DNA of 52,343 nucleotides from Bacteroidales bacterium (GTDB lineage: Bacteria; Bacteroidota; Bacteroidia; Bacteroidales; UBA12170), in contig JAGGWH010000046.1 of NCBI GenBank assembly GCA_021157585.1, forward strand, positions 1 to 52,343. Reading direction: 5' to 3'. Every line of letters begins with the position of its first letter. Positions within the stretch are counted from its first letter, which is position 1. Of this stretch, positions 1-9,438 are shown piece by piece. Position numbers and translations under genes: made by a program. The notes beneath the pieces were generated by a model. That model made no database searches. It saw only the letters and a list, made by a program, of their open reading frames with translations, and was not told the DNA's origin.

Positions 1-281
1 AAAAAAATAAGCTAAAATACTTTGTGACTTTGTGTCTTAGTGGTAAAAAAAGACCACAGAGGCACTGAGGCACAAAGAAAAATTCAATGTTTTGAAAAGC
101 AAGAAAATAATTTAGATTAAAATACTTTGTGACTCTTAGTGGTAAAACAAAACCACAGAGGCACTGAGACACTAAGAAAAACTCAGAATCTTGAAAGATA
201 AAAAAAATAAGCTAAAATACTTTGTGACTTTGTGTCTTAGTGGTAAAAAAAGACCACAGAGGCACTGAGGCACAAAGAAAA
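1..281. repeat. Three tandem copies of an extragenic imperfect-palindrome repeat
   Basis: Positions 1-81 and 201-281 are identical over 81 bp. A shorter, diverged copy lies at about 112-180. Each unit has a left arm (CTTTGTGACTTTGTG..., ending TTAGTGGT) and a right arm (ACCACAGAGGCACTGAGGC, then ACAAAG) around an A-rich centre. The arms pair over about 25 nt with about 19 matches, so each unit can fold into a hairpin. In the middle copy the left arm has lost about 6 nt and the right arm ends in ACTAAG. The array sits past the 3' end of proS and may run off the left edge of the window. Unit length and internal symmetry suggest a REP-like extragenic element rather than a CRISPR or coding repeat. 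No open frame is conserved across the units. Confidence 0.85.
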
Positions 282-313
282 TTTGTCTCTATCTATTCAC
301 TCCGTTCGTCTTG

Positions 314-1786
314 TTAATACGCACGCGCAAAAACTACACGTTTGTTTGACGGTTTACCGGAATAAATACATTTCCCTTCTTCCTCTTTAGCATCCAAAGG
401 AATAGTACGAATAGTGGCTTTTGTTTCTTCTTTAATTTTTTGCTCTGTTTCGGGAGTTCCATCCCAATGCGCATAAAGAAAACCACCTTTTTCTATTTCA
501 ACTTTAAACTCTTCCCAAGTATCGACATTTCTGGAATTTTTGGCTCTAAATTCAAAGGCTCTATCAAAAAGATTTTGTTGAATCTCTTCTAATAAAACAA
601 CTATCTTATCTTCAATACCTTCCATTGGCATTATTTCTTTTGTAAGATTATCGCGACGAGCGACTTCAATAGTTCCGTTTTCCAAATCGCGTGGCCCTAT
701 TCCAAAGCGGACAGGAACACCTTTATATTCATACTCGGCAAATTTAAAACCGGGTTTTTGTGTATCACGATTATCGTATTTTACCCTAATACCTTTTGCA
801 CGAAGAGCTTTAGTAATCTCTTTTACCTCTTTAGTAATAGCATCTAACTGATCTTGACCACGATAAATAGGAACAATTACAACTTGAATTGGAGCTAATT
901 TTGGAGGAAGAACCAATCCTTTATCATCGCTATGACCCATAATTATAGCGCCAATCAAACGAGTTGAAACACCCCAGCTGGTAGCCCAGACATATTCTTG
1001 CTTATTTTCTTTACTTACATATTTAACATCAAATGCTTTTGCAAAATTCTGTCCTAAGAAATGCGAAGTACCTGCCTGTAAGGCTTTTCCGTCTTGCATC
1101 ATTGCTTCTATGCAATATGTTTCAACAGCACCTGCAAAACGTTCGTTAGGCGATTTTGTTCCTTTTAAAACAGGAATAGCCATAAAATTTTCTGCAAAAT
1201 CAGCATATACCTCCAACATTTGTTTTGATTCCTCAATAGCTTCTTTTTCCGTTGCATGAGCAGTATGACCCTCTTGCCATAAAAACTCAGCAGTACGTAA
1301 AAATAATCGTGTACGCATTTCCCAACGTACAACATTCGCCCATTGATTAATCAAAATAGGTAAATCGCGATAAGACTGTACCCAGCGTTTATATGTATCC
1401 CAAATAATTGTTTCCGAAGTTGGACGAACAATCAGTTCTTCTTCCAATTTAGCATCGGGATCAACAATTATATCTCCACTATCTTCATCAACTTTTAAAC
1501 GATAATGAGTAACTACAGCACATTCTTTTGCAAAACCTTCAACGTGACTCGCTTCCTTTGAGAAAAAAGATTTTGGAATAAAAAGCGGGAAATACGCATT
1601 TTCGTGACCTGTTTCTTTAAACATCCTATCTAATTCGCGTTGCATATTTTCCCAAAGCGCATAGCCATAGGGCTTTATAACCATGCTACCTCTAACAGAA
1701 GAGTTCTCGGCAAGTTCTGCATGTTTCACGATATCATTGTACCATTGCGAATAATCTTCCGCACGTGTTGAAAATTTTTTAGCCAT
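314..1786 (-). CDS. proS: Prolyl-tRNA synthetase, short eukaryote/archaeal-like type
   Basis: Class II aminoacyl-tRNA synthetase of 490 residues that charges tRNA-Pro with proline in the cytoplasm. It starts [15 protein letters not shown]. Motif 2 ([20 protein letters not shown], then HTAHAT) and motif 3 ([20 protein letters not shown]) are clear, followed by the anticodon-binding domain and a C-terminal domain ending in RAY. It lacks the inserted editing domain of E. coli-type ProRS (about 570 residues), so it is the short form found in many Bacteroidota. I chose the ATG at 1786. A frame extends 25 codons further upstream, but it crosses the likely -7 box at 1832-1839 and the added residues do not look like the family. 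The gene is divergent from the lipoprotein gene at 1898. Confidence 0.95.
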   Translation of the reverse strand: MAKKFSTRAEDYSQWYNDIVKHAELAENSSVRGSMVIKPYGYALWENMQRELDRMFKETGHENAYFPLFIPKSFFSKEASHVEGFAKECAVVTHYRLKVDEDSGDIIVDPDAKLEEELIVRPTSETIIWDTYKRWVQSYRDLPILINQWANVVRWEMRTRLFLRTAEFLWQEGHTAHATEKEAIEESKQMLEVYADFAENFMAIPVLKGTKSPNERFAGAVETYCIEAMMQDGKALQAGTSHFLGQNFAKAFDVKYVSKENKQEYVWATSWGVSTRLIGAIIMGHSDDKGLVLPPKLAPIQVVIVPIYRGQDQLDAITKEVKEITKALRAKGIRVKYDNRDTQKPGFKFAEYEYKGVPVRFGIGPRDLENGTIEVARRDNLTKEIMPMEGIEDKIVVLLEEIQQNLFDRAFEFRAKNSRNVDTWEEFKVEIEKGGFLYAHWDGTPETEQKIKEETKATIRTIPLDAKEEEGKCIYSGKPSNKRVVFARAY

Positions 1787-1831
1787 ATTGAATTGTGGTA
1801 TAGTATTTGCTTTTTCTTGATTGAATTTGTG

Positions 1832-1839
1832 CAAAACTA
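1832..1839 (-). promoter_or_regulatory. Candidate -7 box (TAGTTTTG) for proS
   Basis: Read on the minus strand this is TAGTTTTG, a full match to the Bacteroidota -7 consensus TAnnTTTG. It lies about 45 nt upstream of the proS ATG at 1786. A start at 1861 would lie upstream of this box, which supports the shorter protein. Confidence 0.5.
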
Positions 1840-1897
1840 AGCAAAATTTGAAAATTGGCATTTGAAAAATTGAAATATAACAAATAAGGAGGTAATT

Positions 1898-3427
1898 ATG
1901 AAAACGCTCATTAAACTTTTAACCATTCTACTAATTCCGTTAGCGTCCTGTGTTACTCCGCAATACTCCGGCATTTACAACGATGACGTTTATTCTTTTG
2001 GAGCTAAGTCGCAAGGGATGACTCCCGTGAAGGTTGTTAAAGAAATTACTTACACCTCTCCTGCTTCTCAAGAACAAAATTACGAAAACCAGGCAGAAGC
2101 CCAAGACAGCACTTATGGTGAAGTATTAATTGATGATAATTATTACTATGAAGATAATTTTAAATATGATGATTATTACGATTATTCTTATTCTTCACGT
2201 ATAAGACGATTTAATAATCCACTGTATGGTGCCGGTTATTACGATTCGTATTATACTAATATTTATTGGTACGATTATAATCCTTATGCTTGGGGAACAA
2301 GTATCTATATAGGTTATGATTACCGTTATCCTTATGCATACAATAATTTCTACTCTCCATATTCAAGCTACTATCGTTATTCTAATTATTATCCTTACAA
2401 TAATTTCTGGTATTATAACTTTTACAATCCTTATTACGGATATAATTATTGGAGTCCTTATTCTTATGGAAACGGTTATTATAATGGTTACTGGACCGGA
2501 TATTATTCAGGACACTACAATTATGGTAATCCTTATGATTTGAATTCACGTTATTACGGACATCGCAACTACAGTACTGCAAATTTAGGAAGAAGTCGTA
2601 ATTCAAGATCATCGAGTACACTTAAAAAGCCTCTTAGCAGTTCATCATATGTTAGAAATTCCGGCAGCTCCAATTTAGGCAGCCGTGTTTCAAGTTCACG
2701 TAACAATAAGGTAGCAGCAGAAAATCGCGGTTACTTTTCAAGCAGTCGTCAATCTTCCGGCATTAAAGCCGATAGAAACAGCTCTTCTTCTTTACGTTCC
2801 GAAAACAGAGGAACTAATCAATCTAGAACCGTAAAGGTTGGTAGTTCTACCAGTCGGAAAGTTTCTGATTCACGACAAAATGTTTACCGTAAGCCTAACA
2901 GCTCAACCAAAACAAATAGTCATAGATATTCTTTTGATAGGGAAACGACAACTACAAATACCGGATCAAGATATCAAAGACCCAGAGCTACTCAACCCTC
3001 AAGCTCAACAGTTAGAAATCCAAATACAAGTCGTACTTACCAGTACAATACGCCCTCAAACACAAATATGAGATCGAGTAGGGAATATTCCACTAGTCGA
3101 TTAAATAACAGCAGATATCAACGTCCTGCAACTACTAATAGTAATGTACGTTCATCTAGGACTTATTCGCCCACAAAAAGTAGTGGAAGCACTAGAACAT
3201 ACAGAAGTACAAATACAAGAAGCAATCATATTAGTCGACCATCCGGCTCTTCTAAATCCATAAAAAGCTCGGGTTCATCAAGATCTAACCGTTCTATATC
3301 CACCCCTAGTAGAAGCAGTAATAGAAGCAGCGGATCCTCTTTTAGATCTTCATCAAGTTCGAGTAGAAGCTCAAGTGGTAGTTCAAGCAGAAGCTCCGGA
3401 GGATCAAGCAGAAGCAGCAGACGATAA
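1898..3427 (+). CDS. Low-complexity lipoprotein: Tyr/Asn-rich half followed by Ser/Arg-rich half
   Basis: Predicted 509-residue lipoprotein. A signal peptide ([18 protein letters not shown]) ends in the lipobox LASC with Cys18 as the lipidation site. Residues about 60-225 are dominated by Tyr, Asn, Gly and Pro, mostly as YNPYY-like repeats. Residues about 225-509 are dominated by Ser, Arg, Asn and Thr, with runs of Ser and SSR motifs at the C-terminus. No enzymatic domain is recognisable, and the chain is probably disordered outside the cell or at the outer membrane. The start is fixed by a perfect AAGGAGGT at 1886-1893, which is unusually strong for a Bacteroidota gene. The FadL-like gene follows 34 nt downstream, so the two are probably co-transcribed. 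Function unknown. Confidence 0.8.
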   Translation: MKTLIKLLTILLIPLASCVTPQYSGIYNDDVYSFGAKSQGMTPVKVVKEITYTSPASQEQNYENQAEAQDSTYGEVLIDDNYYYEDNFKYDDYYDYSYSSRIRRFNNPLYGAGYYDSYYTNIYWYDYNPYAWGTSIYIGYDYRYPYAYNNFYSPYSSYYRYSNYYPYNNFWYYNFYNPYYGYNYWSPYSYGNGYYNGYWTGYYSGHYNYGNPYDLNSRYYGHRNYSTANLGRSRNSRSSSTLKKPLSSSSYVRNSGSSNLGSRVSSSRNNKVAAENRGYFSSSRQSSGIKADRNSSSSLRSENRGTNQSRTVKVGSSTSRKVSDSRQNVYRKPNSSTKTNSHRYSFDRETTTTNTGSRYQRPRATQPSSSTVRNPNTSRTYQYNTPSNTNMRSSREYSTSRLNNSRYQRPATTNSNVRSSRTYSPTKSSGSTRTYRSTNTRSNHISRPSGSSKSIKSSGSSRSNRSISTPSRSSNRSSGSSFRSSSSSSRSSSGSSSRSSGGSSRSSRR

Positions 3428-3461
3428 GCCATAACTAAAATTAACTTAAAAAAATAAAGAA

Positions 3462-4922
3462 ATGAAAACTCGATATTTAATTTTATTACTCGTAATAAGT
3501 TTGTTTTCTCAAACATCTTATACACAAAATAGCACTGATGCATTTCGCTTTTCATCTTATGATGTTTTAGGCTCTGCCCGATTTGTGGCTCTTGGAGGCG
3601 CATTTGGTGCTGTTGGTGGCGATTTAAGCACTTTAAATTACAATCCGGCAGGTTTAGGAATTTTTCAATCTTCGGAATTTAGTTTTTCACCTACATTAAA
3701 TTATTCCTCTACTAATGCTACTTATAATGGTACCATAGGAACAAATTCTAAAACAAATCTTAATTACGGTATGTTTGGAATGGTAAATACCCGTCGTATT
3801 CGCAATAGAGCGGGAGGAAATAATTCGGGATGGAAAGCTGTTAACTATGGTTTTTCCATAAATAGAATAAAAAACTTTAACAATACATTATTTATGGCAG
3901 GAGACTCTTATAGCTCTTCTTTAGCTAATGTGTGGCGCGATAATGCTAATGGTACATTTTACGAAAATTTAAATTCTTTTTCCGAGGGCTTAGCCTGGGA
4001 GACTTATATCTTAGATACTGTTCCGGGTAATCCATATCAATATTATAGCGGAGCTCCTATAAGTGGCGTTTCACAAATGTATTGGGAAGAATCTAAAGGT
4101 TATATTGATGAAATGTCCTTTGCTATATCAGCAAACTATAACGATAAGCTTATTATTGGTTTTAGTTTAGGAATTCCAAGTTTACATTATGAGCGTCGGA
4201 TAAGATATGATGAGTATGCTTTAGAAAGCCCTGCCGATTATGAATTTAGTGAATTTCATTATAAAGAAAGGTTGTTAACAGAAGGAAGCGGCATAAATGC
4301 CAAAATTGGATTTATTTATGTTATATCACCTAGTGTAAGAATAAGTGGAGCATACCACACTCCAACATATTATGGAGAGTTAATTGACGAGTATGATACC
4401 AGTCTTGAAAGTATTATGGGAGACGATGAGTATTATTATAGCGAATCGCCAATAGGGAATATGGTTTATAGTCTGAATACTCCTTCCCGTTTAATGTTTG
4501 GTATTAGCTCATTCTTTTACAAAAACGGATTTATTAGTGTTGATTACGAATATATGGATTATGGAAAATCTAATTTATCCTCTTCTTCCTACTCTTTTAT
4601 AGATGAAAATCAGGATATTATGACTGATTTTCAAGTAACACATACTCTGCGTATAGGAGCTGAATGGAGACTGGACTTTCTTACTTTAAGAGGAGGTTAT
4701 AATATTACCAGCTCACCTATGAATCCGGATATTAACGATATTATTAGTTCTACCATTTCGTGGGGAGCCGGCTATCGCATAGGCAGTGCATATTTTGATT
4801 TTGCTTATTCAAAAAGAAATACCGACAATTTATTCTATATGTATAATCCGGACTATGTTAATCCTGCAAGTATTTCTAATACAACATCAAACTACGTTTT
4901 TACAATAGGATATAAATTCTAA
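3462..4922 (+). CDS. Outer-membrane beta-barrel protein, OmpP1/FadL/TodX-like
   Basis: A 486-residue protein with an N-terminal signal peptide (cleavage near SYTQ) and the family hallmark after it: GSARFVALGGAFGAVGGDLS, then NYNPAGLG. Alternating aromatic/polar strands fill the remainder and the chain ends with a typical barrel terminus, IGYKF. FadL-type barrels move hydrophobic compounds across the outer membrane. In Bacteroidota the family is broad and substrates are usually unknown, so no specific cargo is assigned. It lies directly after the low-complexity lipoprotein and is followed by a strong intrinsic terminator, so the pair forms one unit. Confidence 0.85.
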   Translation: MKTRYLILLLVISLFSQTSYTQNSTDAFRFSSYDVLGSARFVALGGAFGAVGGDLSTLNYNPAGLGIFQSSEFSFSPTLNYSSTNATYNGTIGTNSKTNLNYGMFGMVNTRRIRNRAGGNNSGWKAVNYGFSINRIKNFNNTLFMAGDSYSSSLANVWRDNANGTFYENLNSFSEGLAWETYILDTVPGNPYQYYSGAPISGVSQMYWEESKGYIDEMSFAISANYNDKLIIGFSLGIPSLHYERRIRYDEYALESPADYEFSEFHYKERLLTEGSGINAKIGFIYVISPSVRISGAYHTPTYYGELIDEYDTSLESIMGDDEYYYSESPIGNMVYSLNTPSRLMFGISSFFYKNGFISVDYEYMDYGKSNLSSSSYSFIDENQDIMTDFQVTHTLRIGAEWRLDFLTLRGGYNITSSPMNPDINDIISSTISWGAGYRIGSAYFDFAYSKRNTDNLFYMYNPDYVNPASISNTTSNYVFTIGYKF

Positions 4923-5223
4923 ACTAAAAGTACATAAAACAATCCTTTTCAATCGGTTATCTTGGGGTTTACAGCTTTCCCTGAGGTAACCTTTTTTTTA
5001 GCTTAAGTATACGTTAACATTGAACCAATAGGGGGAGCGCAACAATTCTCTCATAACTCTTACTAATAAGTAATGAGATTTCTCATTCCGTTTCACTGCA
5101 TTCGAAAGAGGCACCTAAAATATCGCCCAGTAAATATGGTAAATTAACAAGACTTAACAGCTATTAATGCTTCTTAACAATTTGCTTAGTCTCAGTGTTT
5201 TATCTTAGCAAAAAAATAATTTC
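4923..5223. other. 301-bp intergenic region with terminator and a repeat-like scar
   Basis: After the terminator the stretch is non-coding. Around 5083-5107 it carries TAATGAGATTTCTCATTCCG followed by TTTCACTGCATTCGAAAG. This resembles an extragenic repeat common in Bacteroidota genomes (GAGATTTCTC...CCG...TTCGAAA), here as a single degraded copy with a short dyad. Just before the next gene, TATCTTAG (about 5203-5210) is a 7 of 8 match to the -7 box. I see nothing else in it. Confidence 0.45.
4955..4999 (+). terminator. Rho-independent terminator after the FadL-like gene
   Basis: GGTTATCTTGGGG (4955-4967) pairs with CCCTGAGGTAACC (4979-4991). This gives a 13-bp stem with G-U wobbles around an 11-nt loop, followed by eight T (4992-4999). 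It lies 33 nt after the stop of the barrel gene. Confidence 0.8.
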
Positions 5224-6009
5224 ATGAATTCTAATTCCATTAATAGGTTAATTATAATTCTTCTATTTGGATTTATCGGAATAAATCTTTCACTTTCAGC
5301 ACAAGAATCACTACAAATTATAAGGGGAACTATTCGCGATAGCAGAAATTATGAGCCCATCAGTTTTGCTCTTATAAAAAACCAAATGCTTAAAACAAAG
5401 ATTATTGCTGATGAACAAGGGCGATATATTATTTCTTTTAAACAGGGGGATTTATTAAAGATTACCGCCATTGGCTATGAAGATGGGTTTTATATTATTA
5501 ACGACACATCAGAAATCGTTAATGATTTTCCCATACAACTAAAATCTAAAATCTATGAGCTAAAGGAATTTACGCTTACGCCTTATAAAACCGTATTACA
5601 ATTTAAAAACGCTTTTGTTCAATTAGAATTACCAAAAGACAAACCTACACCTGAGCTTAATCTTCCTTTTTATAAAGTACGTCCGCCTGACAATAATGGA
5701 GATAATTTGGGAGGCGTTTCTTTTACGAGTCCGATATCTGCAATTTACAATACCTTTAGTCATAGAGGCAAGATGATGAAGAAATATAAATCGCTGATGA
5801 CTAATGATTATAATAGTAAAATAGTACAAAAACGATTTACTAGAAACTTAGTCGCCAAAATTGTTCCCCTAAAAACTACTGATGAGTTAGATGCTTTTAT
5901 TGAATTTTGCAAATTCGATTTTAACTTTTTACTTACTGCTTCCAAGTACGAATTGATATTAGCCATACAGAAAAAATACTTAGAATATATACGGTATAAA
6001 ATGACATAA
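5224..6009 (+). CDS. Secreted carboxypeptidase-regulatory-like domain protein
   Basis: A 261-residue protein with a signal peptide (hydrophobic stretch to about residue 26, ending SLSAQ). A CarboxypepD_reg-like beta-sandwich follows at about residues 33-110, with the family pattern RGTIRDSRNYEPISFALI and an ITAIGYE strand. The C-terminal half (about 110-261) is shared with Bacteroidota proteins of this type (GGVSFTSPISAIYNTFSHRG) and has no known catalytic motif. Such proteins sit in the periplasm or at the outer membrane and the role is unknown. The gene converges on the TPR gene with a 2-nt gap. Confidence 0.75.
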   Translation: MNSNSINRLIIILLFGFIGINLSLSAQESLQIIRGTIRDSRNYEPISFALIKNQMLKTKIIADEQGRYIISFKQGDLLKITAIGYEDGFYIINDTSEIVNDFPIQLKSKIYELKEFTLTPYKTVLQFKNAFVQLELPKDKPTPELNLPFYKVRPPDNNGDNLGGVSFTSPISAIYNTFSHRGKMMKKYKSLMTNDYNSKIVQKRFTRNLVAKIVPLKTTDELDAFIEFCKFDFNFLLTASKYELILAIQKKYLEYIRYKMT

Positions 6010-6011
6010 TT

Positions 6012-7505
6012 CTATTTCACATGCTGTAAGCCTGCCTTAGCCTTCGCTCTAATACTTCTACGGTATTCTTCAAAATCAAGATCAAGACATTTTTCAAAAT
6101 AGAATTTCGCTTTCTCATTTATACCTTTTTGTTCGTATATCTCCCCCATTTTAAGACAGCTGTTAGCAGCAAAATAGGAATTAAATTTTTCGCCTTCCTT
6201 TAAAGCAATCTGATAAAAAGTAAGTGCCTGATCCAAAGAGTCTAAATGATGATAAATACGTGCTTTTCGGTAAGACAGTTCTATCTTTTCCTTTTTATTA
6301 AACTTCGATAAATCAAGATTGTGAAATACCGCTAAAGCTTCTTTTAAATATCCTCCATCGAATAAAATTCTGCTTTTCAATAAATACAGATTTGGCAAAT
6401 AACCATCTGATACTTTTTTTGCCTCTTTTAATGCAGCATCATCGCCATCGAGCTGAGTACTTGGAAAGTATAAAATTTTAAGCATACTTTGTTTGTAAAC
6501 TAAAGTATCGCCTTGAACAAAGGCACTCCAAGCTTTTTTTTGTGCTGCCGAACGTTTAAAATTGTTTCCGGGATAGTTTTTCAAATAGTTATCAAATAGT
6601 TGATAAGCATCTGCATCCAAGCTATATAATTTTGCCTGTCCTAACATAAATTCGGGATAATAAAATGTAAGAGCATCTCCAAGTACAGGTCGATTTTCAA
6701 GAAAAGAAATTACACTATCATTATCTTCTTTCATCAGTAAAACGGCACGAGAGAAATTAAGTAAAGGACTATGCCTGCTCACCAAATCCATTTCTTTTTG
6801 CTGATATCTCAGTTTAAGCTCACCATAACGCTCTTCCCCACTTTGAAGATTCAGTTTTAAAAAAGTATATAAAAATAAAGCCTCTGGTTTAAAATGTTGG
6901 AATTCGGGATTATCACTATCCAACAAAGCCTCTAATTCGCCCAAACCCTGATCCACACTTCCGTATAATCCTAAGAAATTAATTGCCCATTGATATTGAT
7001 CCGGAACAAGCCCAATCATAGCATGCAAAACCCCCAATCCCATTGCATTAGGTAAAAAATCGGGATAAAATTCTTTATTCTCTTCTAACAGATGATAAGC
7101 TTGATTTATTTCAAAAGCAGCCGTAAGATACTCACCGAATAACACTCGCACAAAAGCCCATTGCATATTCATCTGTGCAATTCCCATGCGGTAATACGGA
7201 CTATCTTTAGGTCCTTCTTCCCATTTATTAACTCTGTTTTTCTTTTGATATCTGAGATTTTCGAAAAGCTCTTTATCTTCCAATAGAACTATACTTAAAA
7301 AATCGATATAATTTTCTAGAACCAAAGGAATCAAATTTTCAGGATGATCGGTATTAACCTTTTCGATATATTTTTTCGCAGAGTCGAATCTCAAGTCAAT
7401 AATTAAACTGTAAGCTTTTTTACAATCATCACTATAATCAAATTGCGAGAATAGTGGCAAGCTGAAAGTCAAAAACAAAAAAGAGAAAACTATTTTTTTA
7501 AACAT
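6012..7505 (-). CDS. Exported TPR-repeat protein downstream of radA
   Basis: A 497-residue protein with a cleavable signal peptide (MFKKIVFSFLFLTFSLPLFS). The rest is helical and contains tetratricopeptide-like repeats, clearest at about residues 370-490 (for example ALTFYQIALKEGEKFNSYFA and KGINEKAKFYFEKCLDLD). TPR arrays mediate protein-protein contacts and no enzymatic domain is visible. It starts 3 nt after the radA stop codon, so it should be the second gene of a radA transcript, although the periplasmic location gives no functional link to DNA repair. Most likely a periplasmic scaffold. Confidence 0.8.
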   Translation of the reverse strand: MFKKIVFSFLFLTFSLPLFSQFDYSDDCKKAYSLIIDLRFDSAKKYIEKVNTDHPENLIPLVLENYIDFLSIVLLEDKELFENLRYQKKNRVNKWEEGPKDSPYYRMGIAQMNMQWAFVRVLFGEYLTAAFEINQAYHLLEENKEFYPDFLPNAMGLGVLHAMIGLVPDQYQWAINFLGLYGSVDQGLGELEALLDSDNPEFQHFKPEALFLYTFLKLNLQSGEERYGELKLRYQQKEMDLVSRHSPLLNFSRAVLLMKEDNDSVISFLENRPVLGDALTFYYPEFMLGQAKLYSLDADAYQLFDNYLKNYPGNNFKRSAAQKKAWSAFVQGDTLVYKQSMLKILYFPSTQLDGDDAALKEAKKVSDGYLPNLYLLKSRILFDGGYLKEALAVFHNLDLSKFNKKEKIELSYRKARIYHHLDSLDQALTFYQIALKEGEKFNSYFAANSCLKMGEIYEQKGINEKAKFYFEKCLDLDFEEYRRSIRAKAKAGLQHVK

Positions 7506-7508
7506 AGA

Positions 7509-8876
7509 CTATGCAAAAACGTATTTGAAAACTTCTTCTACTTTATTAACGGCAATTACTTGTATTTTTCCGTTTTTGGGAAGTGATTTCTGATTAAATT
7601 TAGAAATAATTATTCGTTCAAAACCCAACTTTTCGGCTTCGGTAATTCTTTGCTCAATACGATTAACTGAGCGTATTTCGCCCGACAAACCCACTTCGGC
7701 AGCAAAACAAGTTTTATCATCAATTTCAATATCTTCATTCGATGATAAGATTGCACAAACAACAGCCAAATCTATGGCAGGATCGTCTACTTTTATGCCA
7801 CCTGCAACATTCACAAAAACATCTTTTGTACTCAAGCGAAAGCCTGCACGCTTTTCCAAAACGGCCAAAAGCATATTTAACCTACGACCATCAAAACCCG
7901 TAGTAGAGCGCTGTGGTGTTCCATAAGCAGCAGTGCTTACCAAAGCCTGAATCTCTATTAACATCGGGCGCATCCCTTCCATTGTAGATCCTATGGCGAT
8001 ACCGCTTAGCATTTGCTCGCGATGAGAAAGTAATATTTCCGACGGATTGGATACTTGACGAAGCCCAGTATTTTGCATCTCATAAATTCCCAATTCAGAA
8101 GTTGACCCAAAACGATTTTTTACAGACCGTAAAATTCTATAGCCATAATTTCTATCGCCTTCAAATTGCAAAACGCTATCAACCATATGTTCTAAAACCT
8201 TCGGTCCGGCAAGGCTTCCGTCTTTTGTAATATGACCTATTAATAAAACAGGGGTATTACTTTGCTTTGCATATTTATGAAATTCGCCGGCACATTCGCG
8301 AATCTGAGAAACACTTCCTACCGTAGATTCTACCGATTCGGTATGCATAGTTTGTATAGAATCGATAATTAAAACCGTTGGTTGGATTAAGCGAATAGCC
8401 TGAGCAATTTTTTGAGTATTTGTTTCTGTCAGTATAAAAGTCTCAGACATTTCTAAATTCAAACGTTCTGATCTCATACGGATTTGTTGTTCGCTTTCTT
8501 CTCCGGAAACGTATAATACCTTTTGATTTCTCATCTGTAAGGCAACTTGCAACAGTAATGTCGACTTACCTATTCCTGGTTCTCCTCCCAAAAGAACAAT
8601 TGATCCGGGAACAAGTCCACCACCTAAAACCCTATTCAATTCTTGATTTTGAGTATCAATACGTCTTATTTGTCCTAACTCAATTTCTGAGATTTTTTTA
8701 GGTTGAGCTTTAGCCTCCTGCATTTCGGGAATAGCCCATTGTTCTTTAGTCGGATTTTTTTGAACTACCTCTTCAACAAAGGTATTCCATTGCCCACAGG
8801 AGGTACATTTTCCTACCCATTTTGGTGATTCGGCACCACAATTCTGACAAAAGAATGTTGTTTTAATTTTAGCCAT
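7509..8876 (-). CDS. radA: DNA repair protein RadA
   Basis: A 455-residue RecA-like branch-migration ATPase acting in recombinational repair. It has the full RadA architecture: an N-terminal C4 zinc finger (Cys10, Cys13, Cys24, Cys27), Walker A GEPGIGKST (98-106), Walker B VLIIDS (168-173), the RadA-specific KNRFG motif (253-257) and a C-terminal Lon-protease-like domain. Length matches the family (about 450-460). A TPR gene follows 3 nt downstream. Upstream, at 8898-8905 on the minus strand, TACCTTCG is a 7 of 8 match to the -7 box. Confidence 0.97.
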   Translation of the reverse strand: MAKIKTTFFCQNCGAESPKWVGKCTSCGQWNTFVEEVVQKNPTKEQWAIPEMQEAKAQPKKISEIELGQIRRIDTQNQELNRVLGGGLVPGSIVLLGGEPGIGKSTLLLQVALQMRNQKVLYVSGEESEQQIRMRSERLNLEMSETFILTETNTQKIAQAIRLIQPTVLIIDSIQTMHTESVESTVGSVSQIRECAGEFHKYAKQSNTPVLLIGHITKDGSLAGPKVLEHMVDSVLQFEGDRNYGYRILRSVKNRFGSTSELGIYEMQNTGLRQVSNPSEILLSHREQMLSGIAIGSTMEGMRPMLIEIQALVSTAAYGTPQRSTTGFDGRRLNMLLAVLEKRAGFRLSTKDVFVNVAGGIKVDDPAIDLAVVCAILSSNEDIEIDDKTCFAAEVGLSGEIRSVNRIEQRITEAEKLGFERIIISKFNQKSLPKNGKIQVIAVNKVEEVFKYVFA

Positions 8877-8946
8877 GAAAAATTATTCTTGAATGTACGA
8901 AGGTATGATATTCGACCTGAAATACCAATATATAAATGTAAAACGA

Positions 8947-9438
8947 TTATCCCTCTTTGATTTTTTGTTCGATGGCAGTGGTAGAATAACCCGATAAAAA
9001 TTCTATTGTTTTAATTTCTCCACCTCGAGCTTTTACAATATCGTAACCCACAATTTCCTCCGGTTTATAATCGGCACCTTTTACAAGAACATGTGGCTGT
9101 ACCTTACGAATTAATTCTAAAGGAGTTTCTTCATCGAAAAGTATAAGAGCATCGACAAATTCTAAAGCAGCAAGAATAATCAGTCGGCTATCCTCATCTT
9201 GCAAGGGTCTGTTATTCCCTTTTATCTTACTAACTGAAGCGTCGGTATTTACCCCAATAAAAAGGATATCGCCTAAATCGGCTGCCTTAGAAAGATATTC
9301 GATATGACCTCTATGCAAAATATCGAAACAACCATTAGTAAAAACAATTTTCTTTTTTTGCTGTTCCCATTTATTTAACAAAACAGTTAAAGATTCCTGA
9401 CTTTGGATTTTTGATTTGATTTTTGCTAGCTTACTCAT
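8947..9438 (-). CDS. rfaE2: D-glycero-beta-D-manno-heptose 1-phosphate adenylyltransferase
   Basis: A 163-residue nucleotidyltransferase that makes ADP-heptose for the lipopolysaccharide inner core. It carries TNGCFDILHRGHIEYLSKA with the HxGH nucleotide-binding motif, then LVKGADY and GYSTT, all typical of the cytidylyltransferase-like domain of HldE/RfaE. It is the stand-alone C-terminal domain; the kinase half is not in this window. It overlaps the upstream flippase-like gene by 8 bp, so the two are translationally coupled at the end of a panD-flippase-rfaE2 operon. Confidence 0.93.
   Translation of the reverse strand: MSKLAKIKSKIQSQESLTVLLNKWEQQKKKIVFTNGCFDILHRGHIEYLSKAADLGDILFIGVNTDASVSKIKGNNRPLQDEDSRLIILAALEFVDALILFDEETPLELIRKVQPHVLVKGADYKPEEIVGYDIVKARGGEIKTIEFLSGYSTTAIEQKIKEG

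Noticed and set aside
1-281. Possible CRISPR array
   Set aside because: Units are 81 bp and palindromic, with only three copies and no even unique spacers or cas genes.
1787-1861. 25-codon N-terminal extension of proS
   Set aside because: It crosses the likely -7 box at 1832-1839 and has no family similarity; ATG 1786 starts the conserved part.
2316-2621. Ile/Thr- and Asn-rich frames over the Tyr-rich region
   Set aside because: Out-of-frame reading of repetitive codons with no start signal or family pattern.
3226-3603. Leu-rich open frame on the minus strand
   Set aside because: Antisense shadow of the Ser/Arg-rich end of the lipoprotein; the leucine runs come from the reversed repeats.
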